Made by a program: the position numbers and the translations under genes. Source: Chryseobacterium sp. 3008163 (lineage in GTDB: Bacteria; Bacteroidota; Bacteroidia; Flavobacteriales; Weeksellaceae). Taken from it: DNA of 64,000 nucleotides. Of this stretch, positions 51,101-59,273 are shown piece after piece. Within the stretch, counting starts at the first letter, position 1, and each line of letters starts with the position of its first letter. The notes below the pieces were generated by a model. That model saw only the letters and a program-made list of their open reading frames with translations, ran no database searches and had not been told where the DNA came from. The stretch lies in assembly GCF_003669035.1 (NCBI RefSeq), contig NZ_CP033070.1, forward strand, positions 2,790,001 to 2,854,000. The letters are read 5' to 3'.

Positions 51101-51844
51101 TGATCTCTGTTTTTCCTTTGAATTCTTTGTTGAGGTTGTCTTTGATTTCGTTCAGCTGATTGACAAAAGCCTCATTGTTTTTGGTGTCGTTGCTTTTATT
51201 TTTTGGTTCGATAAAAAGCAGAAGGTTTTTTCCATCTTTGGTTACAACGTAATTGTCTTCAAGTTTAAAATCTTTACTGATGTTTAAAGCGTTCAGTTTT
51301 TTGATTCCTAAAAAGGTAATTCCGAGTGGGTCTTTTTTAATGAATTCTTTCGTCACCAAACTCGTCGGAGAAACTAATGAAACATAATTGTTCTCAACTT
51401 GTTTTGCAATGCTGTCTTTGTTGAGCTTCCTTTCAATTTCTTTGTAATCGTTTTTGTCTAAAAATAAAGGGAGATTCTGATTGACAAAATCAAAGGTTTC
51501 TGAAATCTCATTATCATTCACCTTTCCCTGAATCGAGCCGATGTATTTCTGTAAAGGCTGAGTTTTTTCTAAAAATTGATCAGCTGTTTCGGATAACTGA
51601 AAGTTGTCGTCTTTCGATTTTTTTTCGATAATGACGATGATTTTGTCTGAAAAATTAAGTTGTTTCAGAACTTTCGCCGTCAAATCAGACTTTTCGCTTT
51701 TGGGAATGATTTGATTAATGTCTTCTTCAAAGTTGATTTTTGAAGCAAAAAATAAACACAAAACAGCAACTCCCAGCGCCGTTGCGATGGAAAGAATTCT
51801 GTTTTTGGCAATCAGATAATATAAAAAATAAAAAAGCGATGCAT
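48192..51844 (-). CDS. MMPL transporter-PlsC acyltransferase-Rossmann fusion (frameshifted leader)
   Basis: A very large inner-membrane protein (about 1217 residues when repaired). Part 1 (to about 790) is an RND/MMPL transporter, with YYFRSFFTPIVIFLPTLFSV in the first half and GVGDDFSIFLTKAMQ in the second. Part 2 (about 860-1060) is a PlsC-type acyltransferase with ANHTSFLDTLAI and VVFPEAERSY. Part 3 is a Rossmann-like end (NILHIADDFGQKDAL). The main frame has no ATG; a start at ATG 51844 (MHRFF...) joins it if one base is added in the A runs 51823-51835. Fits pigment export with coupled esterification. Confidence 0.85.
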
Positions 51845-51865
51845 GAGATTCTCAAATCAAGTTTG

Positions 51866-51873
51866 CAAATTTA
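51866..51873 (-). promoter_or_regulatory. -7 element (TAAATTTG) of the minus-strand flexirubin operon
   Basis: A minus-strand TAnnTTTG 21 bases before ATG 51844, supporting that codon as the true start of the MMPL fusion and serving the downstream dar genes. Confidence 0.5.
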
Positions 51874-51960
51874 AATTTTTATAGAGTAGTTTAAAACATT
51901 TGTGAGAGAAGTTTTCGCTGAAAATCAATAAAATATTCCATTTAAAATGAAAAAATCTTT

Positions 51961-51968
51961 TACTTTTG
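51961..51968 (+). promoter_or_regulatory. -7 element (TACTTTTG)
   Basis: An exact TAnnTTTG 68 bases before ATG 52037, divergent from the flexirubin operon. Confidence 0.5.
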
Positions 51969-52036
51969 CACAAGTTCCCTTTTTTGCTACTTATTTATAA
52001 AACACGAAATTATTTTTAAATTGAGGGACATCTTGT

Positions 52037-53041
52037 ATGTTGAAAATTTTTGATGAAAAATTAAACGGATTTCTATTTGTAGTAATTTTCCCATTTCTGC
52101 TGTTTTTCATGTCTTATTATGGCTTTGAATCGTCGTATGTAAAGCTCAAATCTATGGAGAAGGCTCCGGATTTTATGTTTACATCGGTGTATGCCTATCG
52201 TGTGATTCCTAATTTTCTGATGGTACACGTAACAGATTTGCTCAATTCTTTTATCAATCTTTTTCTACCATCTGCAAAATCAATGCTTCTGAAGAACGGA
52301 ACTGTTTTTTATCACAGTATTTTTCTAATCAACAGTTTCTTTTTTGTGCTTTCATCTTATATTTTAAATTTAATTTTAAAATATAAGCCCGTCAGTACTC
52401 TTTTCAATTCAAATATAAAATGGCTGGTTCATCTTTTGGCAGTTTTCTTTATTGTCATTGTTCAGTATGTGCCCACCAACTGCGATTGTATTGCAATTTT
52501 CTTTTATCTTCTAGGAGTTTTGTTTAGCTTAAAATATTACCATGAGAAGAAGACTTCAGATTTTATTTTTTTGTGTCTTACAATTTTTATTTCAACTTTT
52601 GTGAGAGAAACCTCTTGTTTGAATATTGCTTTTTTCGCTGCAATTTTTATTGATTTCGAAAAACTTAAAGCTGGAAATTTTAAATATATAAGAGAAACTG
52701 CCTTTTTGGTTTTGTCTTTTGTTTTCCCATACATCGGACTGAAATTGATGATTCCCCAAAATACATCGTTTTTTGAAGGGGTTTATTTCGTTAAAAATTT
52801 CACCAGCCCTTTTAATCTTGCAGGATTGTTTTTTGGATTGCTTGGTTTTTACTTTACGTTCAGGCTTTGTGATGATTACGGAAAATTAATTTTAAAGAAA
52901 TATCTTATTTTTTCATTACCCTATTTGGGAATGATTACTTTTGTCGGGCTTTTTTGGGAAACCAGACTTTTTTTGCCGCTTATTCTTTCGGGAATTATTG
53001 TGGCTTTTCATCAGTTTAAAATATCCATACCGCAACAATGA
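52037..53041 (+). CDS. Polytopic membrane protein
   Basis: A 334-residue membrane protein with about nine hydrophobic segments (for example FVVIFPFLLFFMSYY, VHLLAVFFIVIVQYV, IILSGIIVAFHQF-like end). No signal peptide. It resembles the O-antigen polymerase/EpsG-like class only in general build; no catalytic motif is seen. It overlaps the EpsG-like gene by four bases (ATGA), so they form an operon, and it shares general traits with the membrane protein at 58070. Role in polysaccharide or surface-sugar handling is inferred from its partner. Confidence 0.68.
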   Translation: MLKIFDEKLNGFLFVVIFPFLLFFMSYYGFESSYVKLKSMEKAPDFMFTSVYAYRVIPNFLMVHVTDLLNSFINLFLPSAKSMLLKNGTVFYHSIFLINSFFFVLSSYILNLILKYKPVSTLFNSNIKWLVHLLAVFFIVIVQYVPTNCDCIAIFFYLLGVLFSLKYYHEKKTSDFIFLCLTIFISTFVRETSCLNIAFFAAIFIDFEKLKAGNFKYIRETAFLVLSFVFPYIGLKLMIPQNTSFFEGVYFVKNFTSPFNLAGLFFGLLGFYFTFRLCDDYGKLILKKYLIFSLPYLGMITFVGLFWETRLFLPLILSGIIVAFHQFKISIPQQ

Positions 53042-54177
53042 GTTTACTGCATCCATATTATATCATAGCTCTTATCTTCTTGGTTATTTTCAGTTTCCAG
53101 GAGGTTTACGGGCAGAAAGTTGAAAAAAAATGGCTGTGGTTTTTAGGAGGGTATTTAATTGTTCTTGCAGGTTTGCGTAATCAGGTAGGCCCAGATTATG
53201 GAAGTTATATCGGGATTTACAATTATTCTGATACAAAAGATTATGTAAGTATTATTCTAAAAGCCCTCTATCTCGATGGTCCGCAGCCGGTAGAGCTCGA
53301 GTGGTTATTTGTTTTGATTAATAAGGTCTTGCTCAATGTCTTCAATGCTCCGTTTTATATGTTGACGTTGGTGATTGCGATGATTACTATCATTCTCAAA
53401 ATAGAGTATATTGATGATAACACCTTTTATCCCTTTACCTTTATTCTGTTCATGTTTATTCCCGGATTTTTTATTGGGGAAAGTGGGCAGATCAGACAAT
53501 GTTTGGGGTCTTTTATTGTGTATTACGGAATAAGATATATCAAACAGGAAAGGCTTTTCATGTACTTGCTATGTATTTATCTGGGTGCGGGTATCCATAA
53601 TGTTTGTTATGTGTTTTTACCGATGTATTGGGTGGCACGTATTCCTCTGAATAAATTTTGGATGTTAATTTTTATTATCGCCTCCATTTTTGCGTCTCCG
53701 TTTGAAGTGTATAGGATTTTTGGAGATTTCATCAGTGGCATCGCCAGCGATAATATGCTTGTAGAAGGTTTTAACGGATATGTTGATGAGACATCTGAGC
53801 GTTTGAATGGAGGAATTGGTATTCCCGAAGGATTGATGGCGATTCTGACGTTTTTCCTGTTCTTTTTTGATACTCCAATGAAGGAGAAGTATCCTTACTA
53901 CGAGTATCATAGGAATTATGCAGTAATCGGAATTTGTTTTTACTTTATTTTCAGAAACAACCCTGTTTTTTCTTCGAGATTGGCGGGTGCATTTATCGGA
54001 TTTTCTTATATCATTATACCTAATGCCATGTACGTGGTTTCTTTGGGACAGAAAAAAATAATTCATACATTCATTATTGCTTTGTTTGTGTTTAACTTTA
54101 TTGTCTTTGCAAGTTTCAGAAATATTGTGAACGGTAACTTTACCATCGACCGCTACCACAACTACTTATTGCCGTAA
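53038..54177 (+). CDS. EpsG-like membrane protein
   Basis: A 379-residue membrane protein with about ten hydrophobic segments and the EpsG-family pattern near its start: GLRNQVGPDYGSYIGIYNY at residues 45-63, and GESGQIRQCLGSFIVYYGIRYI near 150. EpsG-type proteins act in exopolysaccharide polymerisation or export. The gene is coupled by a four-base overlap to the previous membrane-protein gene, but no glycosyltransferase genes are beside them, which is unusual for a polysaccharide locus. Confidence 0.83.
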   Translation: MSLLHPYYIIALIFLVIFSFQEVYGQKVEKKWLWFLGGYLIVLAGLRNQVGPDYGSYIGIYNYSDTKDYVSIILKALYLDGPQPVELEWLFVLINKVLLNVFNAPFYMLTLVIAMITIILKIEYIDDNTFYPFTFILFMFIPGFFIGESGQIRQCLGSFIVYYGIRYIKQERLFMYLLCIYLGAGIHNVCYVFLPMYWVARIPLNKFWMLIFIIASIFASPFEVYRIFGDFISGIASDNMLVEGFNGYVDETSERLNGGIGIPEGLMAILTFFLFFFDTPMKEKYPYYEYHRNYAVIGICFYFIFRNNPVFSSRLAGAFIGFSYIIIPNAMYVVSLGQKKIIHTFIIALFVFNFIVFASFRNIVNGNFTIDRYHNYLLP

Positions 54178-54278
54178 ATTTTTTTTACATTTCTTCACAT
54201 CTTTTACTACAAAATTTAAGCTTTTTTAATATTAAGAAAAATTGACTCTGCGCATGTTCGTTTATTCGCAGATTATTG

Positions 54279-54286
54279 TATTTTTG
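54279..54286 (+). promoter_or_regulatory. -7 element (TATTTTTG)
   Basis: An exact TAnnTTTG in the 266-base gap before the large secreted protein, 157 bases before its ATG; the long leader holds AT-rich sequence without a clear structure. Confidence 0.35.
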
Positions 54287-54443
54287 TTCAAAATCATTAA
54301 ATGAAGTTTTCGTTAAAATCAATTTAATTTTGATTATTTGATAATATAAATGTTATATATATTACTTATATTTAAAACAAATCGATTATCGTTTATTTTG
54401 GTTTAAGATTTAAAAATGGTTTGGCAAGCGCAATTCTTTAAGT

Positions 54444-57400
54444 ATGAAAGGTAAAGTAAGTAAGAACCTAATAGCAATATTTTGCTTAGCTTCTTTAAAT
54501 GGTTATTCTAAAAATAGTTTAGAAAAAGACAGAGATTTTGGTACATCTAAACCGTATAGCTTTATTGAAAAGGATACTTTAGATAAAATCTCAGGGAATG
54601 TAAATGACGAGTTGCTTAGTCAATCGCGTGTTGCGGTAGCTCCGGACTGGACGAAAGCTCCTAATAGTTATATTTTTGACCCCGCTCAAAACGGTGAAGG
54701 ATTGTATATTCCTGTCAAAAAAGCCTATGAAATGTGGCGTAGCTACAAATATTTGGCAAGTGCAGGAGCTATAAAAGGTAAAATTAGTGCTGAAGTACTC
54801 TGGGAAGACGTTCATGGTCTTGTAAAATCGGGAACAAACTATAATTTAGAAATTGTAGACTCTGGTGAAAACGGGAAAATAAAAGTCATGATCAACAAAG
54901 CAAAAAAAGGAAATGCTGTTGTGGCTTTTAGAGTAAATGGCGAGATTTTCTGGTCTTGGCATATCTGGGTCACAGATGATCCTACCAACGGCTCTACTTA
55001 CAAAAGTTTTGCTGGTGTAAAAAGAGAAAGAAAAAACGGAATAATAGAAGATATTCCCGATGCCGAATGGAAATGGATGGACAGGAATTTAGGAGCCATG
55101 ACCAACAGCAATACCAGCGGTGATTGGAATCGCAGCGGAGGACTTCTTTACCAATGGGGGAGGAAAGATCCTATTCCGCCTTTGGTAATGAAAGGAGAAG
55201 ATTTTTATGAGGTTTCGGGTACTATCGGAAGGGTAAGACACAGAGGTGCAAAAAATTTCACAAATGCGATAAATTTTGATGCTCTCAGAAAATTTGTATT
55301 GTTTTCTAATGCTACTTTAAGCAATAATCTTCAGCTTTCTGTTAAAAATCCTTTAAGCTTAATTTATGTCAATAAAGATGACAATTCGGGACCTGCTTAT
55401 TACAACAATAATGCAAATTTGATGGTCAATTGGTTTGGTAGAGCTGCGGGCGTTAATGACAGCAGATTACCAGAACTTAATTTATGGTCAGACAATTCAA
55501 AAGGTATTTTAGCAACAGACTATAACAATGATAATAGTGCCGCGCCTTATAGAGATAAATCTCCATTTGATCCATGCCCGAATGGCTGGAGAATTCCTTC
55601 AATGCTTGTTGCTAATTTAGCATCAGATGCTTCCGTAGATGATATCAGGATAGATTATTCGCCTTTTGGGGTGAGAACCAATTTAGGTAAAAATGCTTTT
55701 GAAGCTAATGGTTATCATATTGTAAAGCCAAACGATGCCAATACGCCTTCATTTATGACTGGATTCAAATTATATTCTAATGTCGGTTTCGATTTATCCA
55801 ACATCGACGGAAATAACATGGGAATTTTTCCTGGGACAGGGCAATTAGCCATTAACTCTCAGGCAGGTCAGTACACCGATCAGCATCATGTTTCGTTATG
55901 GACAGCAACGATGACAAGATTTTTTGACACGACTCCGGCGGTAGGAGCAAGAGCACTATTTATGCTTCCCGATAAATATCAGAATGATATTCCGGATCCT
56001 GCTAACCCCAGCGTGAAAGGTAGATATTTTTACATTCCCACATCAAGCAGTAAAACATCCGATGCCAATGGCTGTAGATGTGTGAAAGATCCTTTGTATG
56101 TGGTGAATGGATATGATTTCCCTACACAATATTTGAATGCCAATGTAGAATATACAGAAGGTTTAAATAATCCGAATACGTATCAGGTTGTAAAAAACAC
56201 TGCTTTGTCAACAATTGAAATTCCAGTTTCTAAGGCATTTTCTGCTCAGAGTCAATTGTTAAATAACCCTGCGATTCTTAATCCTGCAAGTTTTAATAAT
56301 TTAAAAGCAAATGTTTTATGGACAACCAATACAGGTTTAATTAATGCGGTTACGATTAGTAATCCTTCACCAAGCTCAACTTTAGGTCTTGCTAATTCTA
56401 AAATTTTAGTGACTTTAAATCCCAATCAGAGCGGAAATGCTGTGGTTACTTTGCATAATGGAAACATCACGAATCCTATTTACTGGTCTTGGCATATTTG
56501 GGTTACAGATACGGCAATTGGTTCTTACAATTACACCACAGAAACACCTAATGCAGTAGCAACTAATTATGTGAATTATGTTCCCAAAGGAGATGTTTTA
56601 AAAACAGAATTTATGGATAGAAACCTTGGCGCAACAGATGCATTCCCGATTGTGGCTAATCCGTTAACGCCAACTGCGGCGGAATATGCAAAAATAAGAG
56701 CTTCTACAGGTTTGCAGTATCAGTGGGGAAGAAAAGATCCTATTCCATCATTTCAACATGCAGATACAAGAGCTTCTTACAATGTATTTTTAGGAAATGT
56801 AAATGCGAATGGCGGTGTTGCTTACACGACGCTTACTTTAGGTACTTACAATAGTCTTCCAGGTAATTATATTGTTCCTTACGACACCTATACAAATACT
56901 TCAAATGCGAATGTTTTAGCGACTGATAAAACTTCAGACAAAATAGCAAAAGTGCTGTCCTATTCAGTTAAAAATCCTTTGGTGTATATGATTCCGAGTG
57001 CTTTTGCTCCTTACAACAGTGCAGTTCCAAATTATACAAACGGAACAGATTGGCTTTTAAATGAACCAAATGTCGCCGCAGACCGATGGGGAAGAGGTGG
57101 CGAAAAATCTCCTTTTGATCCTTGTCCGGAAGGCTGGAGGATTCCTGATCTTACAGCTGTAGCAATCCTTGCAAATCGCGATTATGGAATTTCACCTTGG
57201 TATAAAATAGATAAAAAAGTAGCAACGCCATACAGTGTAATTAATGATTATGCAGGGGTAAGAGTGAGAAATACTACCACAACTACAATTGGTTATATGT
57301 TTAATGATGCAAGTTATTCTGTGGGGAATTATCCTAATTCAGGATCGCGTGGTTTCAGAAGTGTGACGGCTAATCAGACTGCATCAGGAACATTTACGGT

Positions 57401-57905
57401 AAATAATTTCCAATATCCGGGAGTATGGACGGCTGCTTTGAATTCAAATTACATCGGAAGACCAATCAATATACTTTTTGATGCTGCTTCATCCGCAAAC
57501 CGTTTGATTGCCTTTCATGACAATAACGATCCGTATTTCGGAATGAATTGCCGTTGTGTAAAAGTTAAGTATGATCAAAACGGAAACGAATCCGGACCTA
57601 TTCCTGCAATTCCGGTTACTGCAGGAGCTTCGGTAAAAGCTTCTAATGTTTTCACTAAAAATGAAATTGCTGAGATTACCAAAGAAAACAAAATCACATT
57701 GTTTCCGAATCCTGTGAAAGATGTATTGTATATAAAAGCTACGGATAATAAAGATTATCACTATCAAATTTATAATGCTTCGGGTCAGATGGTGAAATCT
57801 GGTAAGTTTGAAGATACCAAGACCGATGTTTCTTCGCTTGTGCAGGGAGTTTATTTAGTGAGAATCAATAATTCTGAAACTGTAGTGAAGATTGTGAAAA
57901 AATAA
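54444..57905 (+). CDS. Large T9SS-secreted protein with duplicated FISUMP-like domains
   Basis: A 1153-residue secreted protein. The first 22 residues are a signal-like segment. Two long homologous units follow (about residues 70-550 and 555-1045). Each contains MDRNLGA, a QWGRKDPIP block, SPFDPCP-GWRIP, and a closing cysteine motif (GCRCVKD, then NCRCVKV), as in the Fibrobacter major paralogous domain family. The end (about 1085-1153) is a type IX secretion sorting domain: ITLFPNPVKDVLYI, YQIYNASGQMVKSG, LVQGVYLVRI, VKIVKK. It should be exported through T9SS to the cell surface. Its ligand is unknown. Confidence 0.85.
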   Translation: MKGKVSKNLIAIFCLASLNGYSKNSLEKDRDFGTSKPYSFIEKDTLDKISGNVNDELLSQSRVAVAPDWTKAPNSYIFDPAQNGEGLYIPVKKAYEMWRSYKYLASAGAIKGKISAEVLWEDVHGLVKSGTNYNLEIVDSGENGKIKVMINKAKKGNAVVAFRVNGEIFWSWHIWVTDDPTNGSTYKSFAGVKRERKNGIIEDIPDAEWKWMDRNLGAMTNSNTSGDWNRSGGLLYQWGRKDPIPPLVMKGEDFYEVSGTIGRVRHRGAKNFTNAINFDALRKFVLFSNATLSNNLQLSVKNPLSLIYVNKDDNSGPAYYNNNANLMVNWFGRAAGVNDSRLPELNLWSDNSKGILATDYNNDNSAAPYRDKSPFDPCPNGWRIPSMLVANLASDASVDDIRIDYSPFGVRTNLGKNAFEANGYHIVKPNDANTPSFMTGFKLYSNVGFDLSNIDGNNMGIFPGTGQLAINSQAGQYTDQHHVSLWTATMTRFFDTTPAVGARALFMLPDKYQNDIPDPANPSVKGRYFYIPTSSSKTSDANGCRCVKDPLYVVNGYDFPTQYLNANVEYTEGLNNPNTYQVVKNTALSTIEIPVSKAFSAQSQLLNNPAILNPASFNNLKANVLWTTNTGLINAVTISNPSPSSTLGLANSKILVTLNPNQSGNAVVTLHNGNITNPIYWSWHIWVTDTAIGSYNYTTETPNAVATNYVNYVPKGDVLKTEFMDRNLGATDAFPIVANPLTPTAAEYAKIRASTGLQYQWGRKDPIPSFQHADTRASYNVFLGNVNANGGVAYTTLTLGTYNSLPGNYIVPYDTYTNTSNANVLATDKTSDKIAKVLSYSVKNPLVYMIPSAFAPYNSAVPNYTNGTDWLLNEPNVAADRWGRGGEKSPFDPCPEGWRIPDLTAVAILANRDYGISPWYKIDKKVATPYSVINDYAGVRVRNTTTTTIGYMFNDASYSVGNYPNSGSRGFRSVTANQTASGTFTVNNFQYPGVWTAALNSNYIGRPINILFDAASSANRLIAFHDNNDPYFGMNCRCVKVKYDQNGNESGPIPAIPVTAGASVKASNVFTKNEIAEITKENKITLFPNPVKDVLYIKATDNKDYHYQIYNASGQMVKSGKFEDTKTDVSSLVQGVYLVRINNSETVVKIVKK

Positions 57906-57977
57906 AACCCCGAAAGAATTTTTCTTTAAATCTATAGTAAAGAGAAACAAAATAGTGCTTAGCTATTTGTAAATCCC

Positions 57978-57985
57978 TATTTTTG
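57978..57985 (+). promoter_or_regulatory. -7 element (TATTTTTG)
   Basis: An exact TAnnTTTG followed by a small hairpin (GATTTCACAAAATC); 84 bases before the next gene. Confidence 0.35.
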
Positions 57986-58069
57986 ATTTCACAAAATCAA
58001 CGGATTTATATAATATTTTAAGAGCTGTTTTGCTTCTCTTTTTTTGTTTGAAATAGTCCCGTGAAACTT

Positions 58070-59224
58070 ATGATGATACGCGAGAAAATTTTATCTTTTT
58101 TAAATATTAAGGTCTTTATTTATATTCTGATTGCCGCAACAGCCTTGTTTGCGCTTGTTTTTACCTATCTTCATAATGCAAAATCAGATGGATATATCCT
58201 AGGCGACTGGCTCATTAATTATCAGGATGGTGGTTTCAAAAGAAGAGGGCTTTCCGGAAGTTTCTTTTTTCTTCTGCAGGACATTTCAGGTTTAAAATTG
58301 AATTTATTAGTCTACTTTTTTCAGGTACTGATCATTTCAGGTTTTTTTTATTTTTATTTTAAATTGATACAGTACAAAGAAGCGACATTTCTGTATCTCT
58401 CACTTTTATTATCTTCCATCGGCTTTATAGGGCTTTTTAACTGCGTTGATTATGTAGGCAAAAAAGAATTTATTGTGTTCTTTTTATTTGCGTATTTCGT
58501 TTATCATTTAAATAAAAATTCACTCACAAAATCAAAAGAATATTGGGTTTGCCTTGGACTTTTCATTGCCATGTTTTTCCATGAAATCACCTTGTTTTTC
58601 ATTCCCTATTTCTTGATTGCGTTGTATTTAAAGACTGAAAAAGTCGAATTAAAAAGATATTTAAAATACATCTTCGTGGTTTTTGTTCCGGCAATCTTCA
58701 TCGCTTTGTTAGGGGAAAATATCAATGAAGGACAATCTTTACAAATCCTTCAGGAACGTGGGGTAATTTTAACGAAAGGTATTTTCTTTTGGGATATCAA
58801 TGAAAGACAATACATCATTGAACATATTAAAGAATACCGACTGTATGTCATTAGCTTTCTGATATCACTTTTCCACATTGGGTTTTATTTAAAATATCAA
58901 ACTCATCGAAAGGCAACATCTATTTTATTAATAGGTGCATTTCTCTTCTCATTACCGCTGTTTTACTTGGCCATCGATTGGGGAAGGTGGATGTATATTC
59001 ACATGATGTTTATGATTGTGCTTTTTGCCATGCAGTTGAAGGATAGCACGGATTCTACAAGTTCTGAAGTTTTAAAATTTAATCTGAAATTCTACGTTAC
59101 CTTATTCATTATTATTTTATCGTTGACCTATCGTGTGGAAATGTCGGGAAGAGGCTTTACTTTTGAAGGTTTTTTCTATAGAATCTTCATTGCACCGATA
59201 GAATTATTGCATAAAATGGTCTGA
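58070..59224 (+). CDS. Polytopic membrane protein
   Basis: A 384-residue protein with about ten membrane segments (FIYILIAATALFALVFTYL, FLFAYFVYHLN, AIDWGRWMYIHMMFMIVLFAMQL). The start is ATG 58070; GTG 58061 is another choice. The pattern GDWLINYQDGGFKRRGLSG near residues 42-60 and the DWGRWMYIH loop near the C terminus recall the Wzy/EpsG-like class, but no family is certain. It resembles the membrane protein at 52037 in length and build. It stands between the secreted protein and topA. Confidence 0.66.
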   Translation: MMIREKILSFLNIKVFIYILIAATALFALVFTYLHNAKSDGYILGDWLINYQDGGFKRRGLSGSFFFLLQDISGLKLNLLVYFFQVLIISGFFYFYFKLIQYKEATFLYLSLLLSSIGFIGLFNCVDYVGKKEFIVFFLFAYFVYHLNKNSLTKSKEYWVCLGLFIAMFFHEITLFFIPYFLIALYLKTEKVELKRYLKYIFVVFVPAIFIALLGENINEGQSLQILQERGVILTKGIFFWDINERQYIIEHIKEYRLYVISFLISLFHIGFYLKYQTHRKATSILLIGAFLFSLPLFYLAIDWGRWMYIHMMFMIVLFAMQLKDSTDSTSSEVLKFNLKFYVTLFIIILSLTYRVEMSGRGFTFEGFFYRIFIAPIELLHKMV

Positions 59225-59251
59225 CGGAAAAATGATATAATAAAAAAGCTT

Positions 59252-59259
59252 TACTTTTG
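59252..59259 (+). promoter_or_regulatory. -7 element (TACTTTTG) of topA
   Basis: An exact TAnnTTTG 15 bases before ATG 59274. Confidence 0.55.
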
Positions 59260-59273
59260 CAAAAATTTAGAGG

